Assembly (NCBI RefSeq): GCF_006228125.1
Contig: NZ_VDFY01000155.1
Location: 1 to 50,762 of the forward strand
Direction: 5' to 3'
Length of the DNA stretch: 50,762 bases
Origin: Micromonospora orduensis
GTDB taxonomy: Bacteria > Actinomycetota > Actinomycetes > Mycobacteriales > Micromonosporaceae
Part shown: one piece after another, positions 41,634-50,746 of the stretch
How the letters are laid out: each line of letters opens with the position of its first letter
How positions within the stretch are numbered: the first letter of the stretch is position 1
Notes under the pieces: model-generated
Database searches by the model: none
Told to the model about the DNA's origin: nothing
Seen by the model: the letters and a program-made list of their open reading frames with translations, nothing else
Translations under genes and position numbers: made by a program

Positions 41634-42626
41634 ATGACTCGCATCGCTCGACGCACGATTCTCGGCGGCGTGGCCGCCGGGCTGTTGGCCACCTCGCTCG
41701 GCGTCGCCGTCTCCGGTACGGCGACCGCCGCGCCGGTGGGCGCCTGCACGATCAGCACGCTGCCGTACCCGGCCGACACGTACCGCGCCGAGGCGAACGC
41801 CGTCGACCCGACGGGACGCTTCGTCGCCGGTGCCGCCCTGCGGGTCGATGACAGTGGCAACCAGTCCCTGCTGCTGGTCTGGGACCGTAACCGGCTCACC
41901 ACGATCGAGTCGCCGATCCTCGGCGACGTCGTCGACGTCAACGCGCACGGTGTCGTCGTCGGCAACGGCTGGACCGGTGGCATCGGCCAGCCGTGGCGGT
42001 ACCGCGACGGCCGTGTCGAGCAGTTGCCGGTGGTGCCGTCCTCCGGCGTCTTCGTGACGGGCATCAACAACGCCGGCGACATCGTCGGTCACGGCTCGGA
42101 CGTCGCCACCGGGGAGAGCTTCGCGCTGCGCTGGCCGGCCGCCCGGCCGGGCACGGTCGAGGTGCTCGCCGCCCCGGCCGGTGCCATGGCCCAGGCGATC
42201 ACCGCGAACGGCACCATCGTCGGTAACGCCGGGGCGTGGGGCAGCTGGTCGGCCTGGGTCCGTCGCCCCAACGGCCGGATCGACACCCTCGGGGCGTCGG
42301 GCGCGCGGACGGCGGTGGTCGTCGCGGCGGCCGGGCACTGGGCGGTCGGACAGGTCGACCTCGGCGGCAACAGCCTGCCCAATGTGCGGTGGGACCTGCG
42401 GGACGGCTCGTACGCGGCGCTCGACGAGCAGCTGACACTGGTGACGGACGTCAACGCAAGGGGCGTGGTCGTGGGCGGTGACCGGGTCGCGCGCGGCACC
42501 ACCTCCCGGGCCCTGCCGGGCGGCGACGGAGCGGCCATCGGTGCCCGGTCCATCTCCGACGCCGGCACCATCGTGGGATTCCGCAACGACGACCGGGTCA
42601 CCCCGGTCCGCTGGACAGGTTGCTGA
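41634..42626 (+). CDS. Secreted HAF-repeat protein
   Basis: Protein of 330 residues. Residues 1-33 are a signal peptide with twin Arg (RRTILGGVAAGLLATSLGVA, cleavage after TATAA). Repeats of the HAF type are seen: NAHGVVVGNG, NNAGDIVGHG, TANGTIVGNA and SDAGTIVGF. Function of the family is unknown; it is extracellular. GGGGAG stands before the ATG at 41,634. Confidence 0.8.
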   Translation: MTRIARRTILGGVAAGLLATSLGVAVSGTATAAPVGACTISTLPYPADTYRAEANAVDPTGRFVAGAALRVDDSGNQSLLLVWDRNRLTTIESPILGDVVDVNAHGVVVGNGWTGGIGQPWRYRDGRVEQLPVVPSSGVFVTGINNAGDIVGHGSDVATGESFALRWPAARPGTVEVLAAPAGAMAQAITANGTIVGNAGAWGSWSAWVRRPNGRIDTLGASGARTAVVVAAAGHWAVGQVDLGGNSLPNVRWDLRDGSYAALDEQLTLVTDVNARGVVVGGDRVARGTTSRALPGGDGAAIGARSISDAGTIVGFRNDDRVTPVRWTGC

Positions 42627-42677
42627 TCCCACCTCGTACAACAGTGGGGCCGGACGGGCCGGCCCCACTGTCGTACG

Positions 42678-43538
42678 TCAGGGCTTCCAGGAGCCGGCGG
42701 TCTCGAACTGGTGCTGGTACTCCAGCACCCCCGAGGTGTCGTGCACGTCGAACACGACGCTGCCGGTGCGCCTGCTGCCGGCCGTGAGGTCGGTGCCGGC
42801 GGGCATCGGCTTACCGCAGCCGGAGAACACCCCACCGACCGCGTTCTTCTCGGTGCCGTCGGCGGCGACCCACTGGAAGAAGAGCGGGTTCGCCGAGCCG
42901 GTGCCCCTGGTCACCGTCACCGTCACGTCGGCGATCACGTACATGCCCTCGTCCGGCTTGAGACCGTAGGACGTGCAGGGCTTGGTGGCGGTGCTGAACT
43001 TCGTCACGGTGATCTCGACGGTGCCGTCGTCGCCATCGATGACCAGGGTGTCCCCGGCCGACATGTTCCGGGTGTCGCCGTTGGCCGACCGTGGGGTCGG
43101 CTTCGGCGGGTCAGCCGGTTGCTGGTCGACGCCCCGGGTCACATCCGGTGTGGGCAGCGCCTCGGTCACCTGGTTCCCGGCACGGTTCGCGCCGATGACC
43201 GCCGCCACGATGCCTCCGGCGCAGCAGAGCAGGGTGAGCAGGGCCGCCGTGACCGCGACGGCCACGACAGTCGTCTTGGAGTTCTTCGGCGGCGCGGGCG
43301 GGGGCATGGTGAGCGGGTAACCGGAACCGCCGGCCGCCGGGTACGCGCCCCCGGAGAACGGCGGCGGTGGCCACGTCTGGTCCGGTGCGGGGGCGGTCGC
43401 GAACGGCGGCTGCGGTGTCGGCGGTGCCCACTGGTCCGATGTGCCCGGCTGCGGTGTCGCCGGGATCGCCTGCGTCGGCGGTTCCGGGTTCGGCTGCTGA
43501 GGGTCCTGCGGCCCGACGGGGGGCTGGGGGTGGGTCAC
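42678..43538 (-). CDS. Pro-rich membrane protein with DUF4352-like outer domain
   Basis: Protein of 286 residues. Residues 1-85 are Pro/Gln-rich and cytoplasmic, 90-118 a membrane helix (VVAVAVTAALLTLLCCAGG), and ~150-286 an Ig-like outer domain with two Cys pairs (ATKPCTSYG, FSGCGKPMPAG) typical of DUF4352 proteins. AAGGAG stands four bases before the GTG at 43,538. Role unknown. Confidence 0.78.
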   Translation of the reverse strand: MTHPQPPVGPQDPQQPNPEPPTQAIPATPQPGTSDQWAPPTPQPPFATAPAPDQTWPPPPFSGGAYPAAGGSGYPLTMPPPAPPKNSKTTVVAVAVTAALLTLLCCAGGIVAAVIGANRAGNQVTEALPTPDVTRGVDQQPADPPKPTPRSANGDTRNMSAGDTLVIDGDDGTVEITVTKFSTATKPCTSYGLKPDEGMYVIADVTVTVTRGTGSANPLFFQWVAADGTEKNAVGGVFSGCGKPMPAGTDLTAGSRRTGSVVFDVHDTSGVLEYQHQFETAGSWKP

Positions 43539-43670
43539 CGTACTCCTTGGCGCCTCGGTACGTGCGGTTCGGGAACCCGCCGACGTTACCGTGCGTCGTC
43601 GACCGTCCTGTCGTCGCGCCGGAGCGCGTCCACATCCGGCCGAAACCGGCCAGGATGGACACTCGGAGGG

Positions 43671-44327
43671 TCAGCGTGGCAGCAGGACGGCGGCGGTGCG
43701 GGCCAACCCGTCGGCGACGACGAACCGCCCGCTGATCGTCGCCGGCGGGTCGACGACGTCGGCCGCGTCCACCCGGGCCGGTGCGATGCGGGCCGTGAAC
43801 GTGCCGGCGTCCGGGTCCACCTCCAGCCGAGCGTCGTGGAAGTCGAGCCAGCTCCCGACGATCGGGTACCAGACCTTGTAGACGGTCTCCTTGGCGCTGA
43901 AGAACACGACAGGCCAGGAGGTGCCGGCGGGGAGCTGTGCGCAGGCCTCCTCCTCCTCGGGCAGCAGCACGAGTCGGCGTACCCCCTCGTTGATCTCGCG
44001 GTGCTGCTCGGCGTCCATCCCGACGGACCGGATGTCGGTGCTGCGCGCGGCCGCGGCGGCGCAGTAGCCGGTGGTGTGGGTGATGCTGCCGACCACCCCG
44101 GCCGGCCAGACGGGCGCGCGGTCGGCGGCGGCCGGGACGGCCGTCGGCGGGAGCCCCAGGACGGCCATCGCCCGGCGGGCGCAGACCCGCCCGGCCGTGA
44201 AGTCCCGTCGGCGGGCCTGCACCGCCTGTTCGCTGAGGCCTGCCTGTTCGGCGGCGAGCAGTTCGCCGGCCCAGTCGTCGGCGGTGGCGACTGCCACAGC
44301 GACCGACGGCGGCAGGAGGTCACGCAC
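43671..44327 (-). CDS. 4'-phosphopantetheinyl transferase (Sfp/EntD type)
   Basis: Activates carrier proteins of polyketide, peptide or fatty acid synthases. Protein of 218 residues: VGSITHTTGYC, IRSVGMDAEQH (magnesium-binding GxD) and FFSAKETVYKVW are the three signature motifs. AGGGGG precedes the GTG at 44,327. EntD-type length. Confidence 0.92.
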   Translation of the reverse strand: MRDLLPPSVAVAVATADDWAGELLAAEQAGLSEQAVQARRRDFTAGRVCARRAMAVLGLPPTAVPAAADRAPVWPAGVVGSITHTTGYCAAAAARSTDIRSVGMDAEQHREINEGVRRLVLLPEEEEACAQLPAGTSWPVVFFSAKETVYKVWYPIVGSWLDFHDARLEVDPDAGTFTARIAPARVDAADVVDPPATISGRFVVADGLARTAAVLLPR

Positions 44328-44527
44328 AACAGCCCCCTACCGACGGGTAGTAGCGAGGCGCACGCTCAACCGTCAAATTTCCGACTCCCACGACCGCCGA
44401 AGGTACCGCAAAGATGTAACACCGGAGGGACGCGTCGCGCCCTTCCTGATGGCTCCGGGGGGACCACCATCAACTACTGGCCGGGCACGGCAGCCGCCAG
44501 TCCGTGGACATCTGGAGAGGACATGCG

Positions 44528-44797
44528 ATGACCGATGGTGCGGAACGGCCGGGGGGGCGGGTTGACGATCACGCCCCGACGACCCCCGGCTGGAGCTGCG
44601 GCTCCTGCGGTGACGAGTGGCCGTGCGCGACGAAGCGCAGCCGGCTGCTGGCGGAGTACGGGGGTGACCGGGCGATGCTCAGCGTCTATCTGGGCTCCTG
44701 TCTCGCCGCCGCCACGGAGGATCTGCGCGCCGCCCCGGTGATGTCGCTCCAGGACCGGTTCATCGGCTGGCTGCCACGCGGCACGCGACGCGCCTGA
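44528..44797 (+). CDS. Small Cys-containing actinobacterial protein
   Basis: Protein of 89 residues with WSCGSCGDEWPCATKRSRLL near the start (three Cys), then EYGGDRAMLSVYLGS and RFIGWLPRG. Such proteins are common in Micromonosporaceae and relatives, sometimes labelled flavin reductase without support. Possibly zinc-binding. Role unknown. Confidence 0.65.
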   Translation: MTDGAERPGGRVDDHAPTTPGWSCGSCGDEWPCATKRSRLLAEYGGDRAMLSVYLGSCLAAATEDLRAAPVMSLQDRFIGWLPRGTRRA

Positions 44798-44848
44798 AGA
44801 CGCCGGTGGCCCCGCCGTCGGGCGGGGCCACCGGGCGGGCGGGCCGGC

Positions 44849-45631
44849 TCAGGCGCGCCGGGGCCGCCGGGTCAGGGCGAAACCCACTACCCCGGCCACC
44901 GCGGCGAGCACGCCGCCGACGCCGGTCCAGATCCAGCGCGAGCCGAGATCCGGCAGCCAGTCCGCGGGCCCGTCGCCGTCGTCGTCGGCCTCCGGGTCCA
45001 CCGGGGGTACGGCGTTGAGCACCGTGCCCGCCTTGGTGTTCGGCACCAGCGGCGCGGCCAGTTCGCCGTCGTCGGCCGAGGCGCCCCGGTCGGCGATGGT
45101 GCCGACCAGCAGGTCGACGTCGATCGGCGCGCCCAGGTCCGGCTCCGGCAGGTCGATCACGGAGAGCCGGATGACGTACGTGCCGGGCAGCGGATCGGCC
45201 GACCACGGCTCCGCCCAGGGGCGTACCTCCCGCAGCGTGCAGCCCAGCGCCACGCTCGACGTCTGCGCGTCCACGGTCGGGGTCTGCGCCCCGGCGGTGC
45301 ACGCCTGACGCCGGCGCAGCCCGTCGAAGACGTCGACGGTCCAGGTGGAGGCGCCGCCGCGCGCCTTGGGGAAGGTGACGGTGGCGTTGATCTCGTGCAC
45401 CTGACCGGCCGTCGCGGGAAACGACCAGTAGAGATGGTCGCCGATCGAGGCGTCCACCCGTACCGGCTGACCGGCGGTGATCGGGGTGGCGCTGAGGAAC
45501 GACGTGCCGGCCCGGTTGACCGGCGTGGCGCCCGGCGAGGGGGTCGGTGCGGCGGCGGCCGCGGCGGGCAGCAGCGTGGCCCCACCGGCGGCGAGCAGCG
45601 CCGCCATCGACCGGAGCAGTGCGGTACGCAT
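44849..45631 (-). CDS. Secreted/membrane protein coupled to the VWA gene
   Basis: Protein of 260 residues: signal peptide (RSMAALLAAGGATLLPAAA), an outer beta-rich domain (residues ~45-215) with QACTAG and ALGCTL cysteines, an acidic linker (DPEADDDGDGPADW) and a C-terminal helix (VGGVLAAVAGVVGFALT) with basic end. One-base overlap with the VWA gene (TGATG). Probably works with it at the cell surface. Role unknown. Confidence 0.78.
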   Translation of the reverse strand: MRTALLRSMAALLAAGGATLLPAAAAAAPTPSPGATPVNRAGTSFLSATPITAGQPVRVDASIGDHLYWSFPATAGQVHEINATVTFPKARGGASTWTVDVFDGLRRRQACTAGAQTPTVDAQTSSVALGCTLREVRPWAEPWSADPLPGTYVIRLSVIDLPEPDLGAPIDVDLLVGTIADRGASADDGELAAPLVPNTKAGTVLNAVPPVDPEADDDGDGPADWLPDLGSRWIWTGVGGVLAAVAGVVGFALTRRPRRA

Positions 45632-46941
45632 CAGTTCTCCCTCCAGGTGGCGACCCACCAGCGGGTGAGCAGTCCGGCGAGCAGGCCGGTGAGCAGTCCG
45701 GCCACGGTGAGCAGGACGAGCAGCATCCAGCCCCGGCCGAGGTCCGGTCCGTTCGGTGCGGGCGCGGCGGCGACCACGTCGATGGTCAGCTCCACCGGCA
45801 TGCCGGGGGTCGCGGCGGTGCCGGGGCGCGCGGCGAACGAGTTGCTCACCACGAGGCACACGGTGGTCGGCTCCACGACCGGCGTCGAGGTCTCCTCGGC
45901 CTCGGTGGCGTCCTCGTCGTCGGCGGTGGCCGACCAGCGCAGCCCGGCGGAGAGCACGTCGGCCCGTCCGCTGCCGGCGTCCGCGCCGCGGACCAGTTCC
46001 CGGCCGTCGGCCGCGGTGGCCCGCAGCAGCACGCCGTAGTCCCGGTTCACCGGCCGGTCCAGCGCCATGCTCACCGATGCGCGCAGCTCCTGGCCGGGGC
46101 GCACCGGCACCCGGTACCAGCGGTGCTCGGAGAACGCCTCCCGGTCGGCGTACACACCGGGGGCGAGCAGCGGCGCCGACGCGCAGGCGTTCGCGCCGCC
46201 GACCACTGTCGGCGCCCGGGTGTGGGTGTCGCCGGCGCGTTCGACGAGTTGTTTGATCCGGCCGGTCAGCTCCTCGGCGCTCTGCGCGGCGGTGTACGTG
46301 CCGCCGGTCGCCCCGGCGATGCACAGCAGCTGCCGGCGGACCTTCTCGTCGGGTGCCAGGCCGAGGGTGTCCACCACCAGGCTGGTGCCCTGGGCGGCCA
46401 GTTCCCGGGCCACCTCGCACGGGTCCGGCGGGGCGCAGGTGTCCTCCCCGTCGGTGATCAGCACGATCCGGCGGGTGGTGGCCCCGGTGCCCAGGTCCTG
46501 CGCGGCGGAGCGCAGCGCCAGCCCGACCGGCGTGAACCCGGTCGGTCGAAGTGTCGCCACGGCCGCCTTGGCCGCCGACCGGTCGACCGGGCCGACCGGC
46601 ACGATCTGCTGGGTGTCCTGGCAGCCGACCTTCTTGTCCTTGCCCTTGTACGTCGCGCCGAGCACCCGGATGCCGAGCTGGGTCTCCGCCGGCAGCGCGT
46701 CGACCACCTCGTTGAACGCCTGCTGCGCGACCGAGATCCGGCTACGTCCGTCGATGTCGGCGGCCCGCATCGAGCCGCTGACGTCGAGCACCAGTTCGAC
46801 CCGGGGCGGCTCGGCCACCGGCTCCTCGTCGTCGGCCGCCGCCGGGGCGGGCCCGGTCAGCGCGGTGGTCGCCAGCAGTCCGAGGAGGACGGCCGCCGAT
46901 CGTCTGAAGTTGATCACGGCCCGCAGTGTAGTGAGATCCAC
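45631..46941 (-). CDS. Membrane-anchored von Willebrand factor A-domain protein
   Basis: Protein of 436 residues: signal peptide (AAVLLGLLATTALTGPAPA), a VWA domain with the MIDAS motif LVLDVSGSM and ITDGEDTC, a second outer domain, and a C-terminal helix (LLVLLTVAGLLTGLLAGLL). Metal-ion adhesion type of fold; partner unknown. GTG 46,941 or GTG 46,917 as start; neither has a strong ribosome site. Confidence 0.85.
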   Translation of the reverse strand: MDLTTLRAVINFRRSAAVLLGLLATTALTGPAPAAADDEEPVAEPPRVELVLDVSGSMRAADIDGRSRISVAQQAFNEVVDALPAETQLGIRVLGATYKGKDKKVGCQDTQQIVPVGPVDRSAAKAAVATLRPTGFTPVGLALRSAAQDLGTGATTRRIVLITDGEDTCAPPDPCEVARELAAQGTSLVVDTLGLAPDEKVRRQLLCIAGATGGTYTAAQSAEELTGRIKQLVERAGDTHTRAPTVVGGANACASAPLLAPGVYADREAFSEHRWYRVPVRPGQELRASVSMALDRPVNRDYGVLLRATAADGRELVRGADAGSGRADVLSAGLRWSATADDEDATEAEETSTPVVEPTTVCLVVSNSFAARPGTAATPGMPVELTIDVVAAAPAPNGPDLGRGWMLLVLLTVAGLLTGLLAGLLTRWWVATWREN

Positions 46942-47140
46942 TTTGGATGATCACCGGGGTGGCGGTTCCGTCCCAGGCGCTCCGACAGGCTCTCGACCGA
47001 CCTGCCCCGCGCTCTGGGTCCACGCCAGGTCACCCTCGGTCAACTGTCGGAGGACGAATATCGGATCGGCCACCAACCGTCGGAAATCTGACCCAAGTCG
47101 ACCCGTTGTGCCGGTGGTGCGCCGTGGTTAAGCTCTTCAT

Positions 47141-47188
47141 GCGCGCCCCAATCGCCCGCTTCCCCCGTGGCAGGCGATCGGGGCGCGC
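47141..47188. terminator. Large inverted repeat
   Basis: A 16-bp stem with one mismatch (47,141-47,156 with 47,173-47,188), loop 16 bases, followed on the plus strand by TCTTTG. Could be a terminator or a structured RNA element. Confidence 0.5.
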
Positions 47189-47201
47189 GTCTTTGTCGAA
47201 C

Positions 47202-47231
47202 GGGCCCCCACGCTCGCAAGCGTGGGGGCCC
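47202..47231 (-). terminator. Perfect 13-bp hairpin after the mannosyltransferase gene
   Basis: GGGCCCCCACGCT-CGCA-AGCGTGGGGGCCC, 40 bp after the stop codon of the minus-strand gene. Perfect stem, four-base loop. Confidence 0.75.
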
Positions 47232-47269
47232 GTCTTCGTCGCGCTGTGCGGCGCGTCGCCTGCCGGTGC

Positions 47270-48979
47270 CTATATCCAGCGGCCGTCCAGCCACATCCGG
47301 GACAGCCAGTCCGAGTACGGGATCAGCTTGCCGACGAAGATCGGATAGAAGTACGCGAAGCAGGCCGCCACCAGCAGCACGTACGCCCCGGCCGCGATGC
47401 TGCCGACGAGCCGCCTCTCGTAACCCGGGTCGCCCGGGACCAGCGGGGCCACCTCACCGACCTCACCACCCGCCGGGGCGATCAGCGCGCCCAGCACGTA
47501 CACCACGGCGAGCACCAGGAACGGCAGCGCCGGCGCGGCGTAGAACGAGAACATCGTCCGACCCTGGAACGCGAACCAGAACCAGGGCAGCAGCCCCGCC
47601 GCCACGGTCAGCAGGATCGCGCCGGCCCGCCAGTCGCGGCGGGCCACCCCGAGCCAGACCAGCGCCACCAGGGCGGGCAGGAACGACCACCACAGCAGCG
47701 GGGTGCCGAGCAGCAGGATCTCCGAGGCGCAGCTCGGCGCGCCGCAGGCGCCATCGCCGGACCAGTGGAACGCCACCGGGCGCCCGAGCAGCAGCCACTG
47801 CCACGGCCACGACTGGTACTTGTGCGCGTCGTCGAGCTGGGCGTGGAAGCCGTACGCCGCCCGGTGGTACTCGAAGAGGTTGATCAGCGGCCCGATCACC
47901 GGGCGGTCGCTGAGCGGGGCGTTCGGGTAGGACGACGCGAGCCGGTAGTAGCCGTCGTCGGTGAGCAGCCAGCCCGACCAGGTGGCCAGATAGGTGCCGA
48001 CCATGAGCACACCGGCGAGCACCAGCCAGGGCAGCTCGTCGAGCAGGGTGTCCCGCAGGGGCCGGCGGACCCCCGCCGAGCGGCGGACGCCGACCTCCCA
48101 GAGGATCACCAGCAGCGCGAAGACCGGCACGAAGTACAGGGCGCTCCACTTCACCGCGCAGGCGCAGCCGATCAGCACCCCGGCCGCCAGCCGCCACCAC
48201 GGCCAGGTGCGCCACCCGGTCGGCGGCCGGCCGGCGCGGCCCGGTCGGCTCGGGTCGAGCCCGTCGTCAAGCGCGCGTGCCCAGCGCCGACGGCTGGCGT
48301 CCCGGTCGAGCACCAGGGCGCCGAAGGCGGCCAGCACGAAGAACAGCAGGAAGATGTCGAGCAGCGCCGCGCGGGACAGCACCAGGTGGAAGCCGTCCAG
48401 CGCGAGCAGCAGGCCGGCCGCGCAGCCCAGCACCGTCGAGCGGAACATCCGCCGGCCGATGCGGACCAGCAGCAGCACCGACAGCGTGCCGATCACCGCC
48501 GCCGAGAACCGCCAGCCGAACTCCGGCGCGGTGGTGAACAGATGCCCGGGGACGGAGACCCGCGAGTCGGCGTCCTGGTACCCGAAGGCCCACTCGCCGA
48601 GGCCGATGAGCCACTTGCCCAGCGGCGGGTGCACCACGTACGACGGGACGTTGTCCTTGTAGTTCCACTCGACGCCGCGGCTGATCAGCCCGTAGCCGTC
48701 CTTGGCGTAGTACGTCTCGTCGAAGATCTTGCCCTTGGGGCTGGACAGACCGACGAAGCGCAGGATCCCCGCGATGGCCACCACCACGGCGGTGGCCAGC
48801 CACGAGAACCGGTCCAGTTGGCTGTCGACGGTGGCGAACCGTCGGCGGACCACGGCGGCCACCCCGCCGCCACCGGCACTCGGCGCGGCCGGCTCCGTAT
48901 CGGGGCTGTGGTCGCTCGTCGCCTCGACCATCTTTGCCGGCTCGGCGCTCGGGCTCTGCGCTGTCGACGCACTCGTCAC
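47270..48979 (-). CDS. Dolichyl-phosphate-mannose-protein mannosyltransferase (PMT/Pmt family)
   Basis: Membrane glycosyltransferase of 569 residues that moves mannose from polyprenyl phosphate to exported proteins. FDETYYAKDGYG with the catalytic DE pair is in the first outer loop; VHPPLGKWLI, WRFSAAVIGTL, AALLDIFLLFF and CAVKWSALYFVP are typical PMT blocks; about eleven helices. GTG 48,979 is the chosen start; the open frame continuing into rsmI on the other strand is a shadow. Divergent from rsmI, as is usual in actinobacteria. Confidence 0.92.
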   Translation of the reverse strand: MTSASTAQSPSAEPAKMVEATSDHSPDTEPAAPSAGGGGVAAVVRRRFATVDSQLDRFSWLATAVVVAIAGILRFVGLSSPKGKIFDETYYAKDGYGLISRGVEWNYKDNVPSYVVHPPLGKWLIGLGEWAFGYQDADSRVSVPGHLFTTAPEFGWRFSAAVIGTLSVLLLVRIGRRMFRSTVLGCAAGLLLALDGFHLVLSRAALLDIFLLFFVLAAFGALVLDRDASRRRWARALDDGLDPSRPGRAGRPPTGWRTWPWWRLAAGVLIGCACAVKWSALYFVPVFALLVILWEVGVRRSAGVRRPLRDTLLDELPWLVLAGVLMVGTYLATWSGWLLTDDGYYRLASSYPNAPLSDRPVIGPLINLFEYHRAAYGFHAQLDDAHKYQSWPWQWLLLGRPVAFHWSGDGACGAPSCASEILLLGTPLLWWSFLPALVALVWLGVARRDWRAGAILLTVAAGLLPWFWFAFQGRTMFSFYAAPALPFLVLAVVYVLGALIAPAGGEVGEVAPLVPGDPGYERRLVGSIAAGAYVLLVAACFAYFYPIFVGKLIPYSDWLSRMWLDGRWI

Positions 48980-49063
48980 CCGGCGATCGTAGGCTGCCAA
49001 GGTGTCCGGTGGCGCCCATCGTCCCTGATACCGGTATCCGCTGTCGATGAAGGAGACGAATTC

Positions 49064-49912
49064 GTGGGTGAAATGTCCGAAGCCGGACGTCTGATCCTGC
49101 TCGGCGCCCCGCTCGGCAACCCCGCCGACGCCTCGACCCGGTTCCGGGAGGTGCTCACCAGCGCCGACGTGGTGGCCGCCGAGGACACCCGGCGGCTCAC
49201 CCGGCTGGCCCGTGACCTCGACATCACCATCGGCGGCCGGATCGTCTCCTACTTCGAGGGCAACGAGGAGCGCCGCACGCCCGAGCTGGTCGAGGTCATT
49301 CTCGGCGGGTACGTGGTCGCGCTGGTCACCGACGGTGGGATGCCGAGCGTCTCCGACCCCGGCTACCGGCTGGTCCGCGCCGCGTTGGACGTCGGCGCGC
49401 CGGTCACCGTCGCGCCCGGCCCCAGCGCGGTGACCACCGCGCTGGCCGTCTCCGGGCTGCCCTGCGACAGGTTCTGCTTCGAGGGATTCCTCCCGCGCAC
49501 CCCCGGAGCCCGCCGCACCCGCCTGCGCGCCCTCGCCGCCGAGGAGCGCACCCTCGTCTTCTTCGAGGCGCCCCACCGGATCGGCGCGGCGCTCGCCGAC
49601 CTGGCCGACACGTTCGGCGCGGACCGGCCCGCCGCGCTCTGCCGCGAGCTCACCAAGACGTACGAGGAGGTGCTCCGCCGTCCGCTCGGCGAACTGGCCC
49701 GGTGGGCCGCCGAGGGGGATCCGCGCGGAGAGATCACCCTGGTGGTGGCCGGCGCGCCGGCCATCCCGCAGGAACGCCCCGACGACGACACCCTGCGCGC
49801 GGCGGTCGCCGAGCGCGAGGCGGCCGGCCGCTCCCGCCGGGACGCGATCACCGACGTCGCCACCGAGTACGCGCTCCGCCGCCGCGACGTCTACACGATC
49901 GTGCACAGCTGA
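49064..49912 (+). CDS. rsmI: 16S rRNA (cytidine(1402)-2'-O)-methyltransferase
   Basis: SAM-dependent methyltransferase of 282 residues (tetrapyrrole methylase fold). LILLGAPLGNPADAS and VVAAEDTRRL are the N-terminal signature, TDGGMPSVSDPGYRLV the SAM-binding part, and FEGFLPR and FFEAPHRI follow. AGGAG stands eight bases before the GTG at 49,064. Housekeeping gene; typical neighbour of the mannosyltransferase. Confidence 0.95.
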   Translation: MGEMSEAGRLILLGAPLGNPADASTRFREVLTSADVVAAEDTRRLTRLARDLDITIGGRIVSYFEGNEERRTPELVEVILGGYVVALVTDGGMPSVSDPGYRLVRAALDVGAPVTVAPGPSAVTTALAVSGLPCDRFCFEGFLPRTPGARRTRLRALAAEERTLVFFEAPHRIGAALADLADTFGADRPAALCRELTKTYEEVLRRPLGELARWAAEGDPRGEITLVVAGAPAIPQERPDDDTLRAAVAEREAAGRSRRDAITDVATEYALRRRDVYTIVHS

Positions 49913-49936
49913 CCTCGGCTCGCCACGACGGCTGAT

Positions 49937-50746
49937 TCACCAGGCGGCGGCGAGGAACCCGAGGGTGATCAGCGCGGGGCCGGCGAGAGCGGCGGCCACC
50001 GCCCACCGCCGGTGCCGCCGCCCGGGCAGCCGGGTCGACCCGGTCCACCGGGCGATGCCGGCGGCGCAGCCGAGCACCACCAGCAGGCCGGGCAGCCAGC
50101 GCAGGTGCCGGGCCAGGCCGGTGTCGGCGTACGCGGTGCCGGCGTCCGGGCCGGTCATCCGCGCCGGCAGCGACGTGCCGGGCGCATCGCGTCCCGCAGG
50201 AACGCCGCTGACCCGTACCCCGTGCGCCACGAACCGCCCGTCGTCGGCCGTGAAGATCCCCCGGCAGCGCTTGTTGAGCCCGGCGCCGGTGCAGGCGTCC
50301 ACCACCACCGTGCCGACCCGGGCGTGCCCGACCGCGAGCCAGAACGGGCCGGCGCTCACCCAGGCGAAGAAGGCCACGACCAGGCTCAGCAGGACCAGCG
50401 CGGTGAGGCTGGGCAGCGGGTCCGGCGGTCGGGGGGTACGCGCCGGCGAGCGGCGCCCCGACGGGCCGGAACCGCGCTCCCGCTCCGCCGCGGCGTCCTC
50501 CCGGACCGGCGTGCCGTCCCAGTGCACCTGCTCGATCGGTGCCCAGAAGGCGCTGTCGTCGTCGGCCGGCGGGGCGCCGTCGGTGCGGCGGGCGTCGCGG
50601 TGCCGGCGGCTCTGCTGCCGTACCGGCACCCGGCGGGGCACCGCGTCCACCGGCGCACCAGTGGTCGGCTCCACCTCGACGGCCTCCGCCCGGTCATGCC
50701 CGGTGGGGGTCGCCGGCGCGGCAGGCCGGGCCGGGCCGGGCACCAA
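49937..50746 (-). CDS. Hypothetical membrane protein, start possibly outside the window
   Basis: Visible part 269 residues. The N-terminal ~110 residues are Pro/Arg-rich and look disordered; then three helices (LTALVLLSLVVAFFAWVSAG, LPGLLVVLGCAAGIARW, WAVAAALAGPALITLGFLAA). An outer loop has DACTGAGLNKRCRGIF with two Cys. The frame is open to the window edge, so the true start may lie beyond 50,762. Convergent with rsmI. Role unknown. Confidence 0.6.
   Translation of the reverse strand: MVPGPARPAAPATPTGHDRAEAVEVEPTTGAPVDAVPRRVPVRQQSRRHRDARRTDGAPPADDDSAFWAPIEQVHWDGTPVREDAAAERERGSGPSGRRSPARTPRPPDPLPSLTALVLLSLVVAFFAWVSAGPFWLAVGHARVGTVVVDACTGAGLNKRCRGIFTADDGRFVAHGVRVSGVPAGRDAPGTSLPARMTGPDAGTAYADTGLARHLRWLPGLLVVLGCAAGIARWTGSTRLPGRRHRRWAVAAALAGPALITLGFLAAAW

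Larger units (their letters stand above)
46942..47269. other. Intergenic region between the VWA gene and the mannosyltransferase 3' end
   Basis: About 330 bp. The left part should carry the VWA promoter (minus strand). The right part holds two large hairpins at 47,141 and 47,202. No coding frame was recognised. Confidence 0.6.

Noticed and set aside
47222..49912. Single long plus-strand frame running through the mannosyltransferase into rsmI
   Set aside because: Only the part from 49,064 is coding (rsmI); the rest is antisense of the mannosyltransferase.
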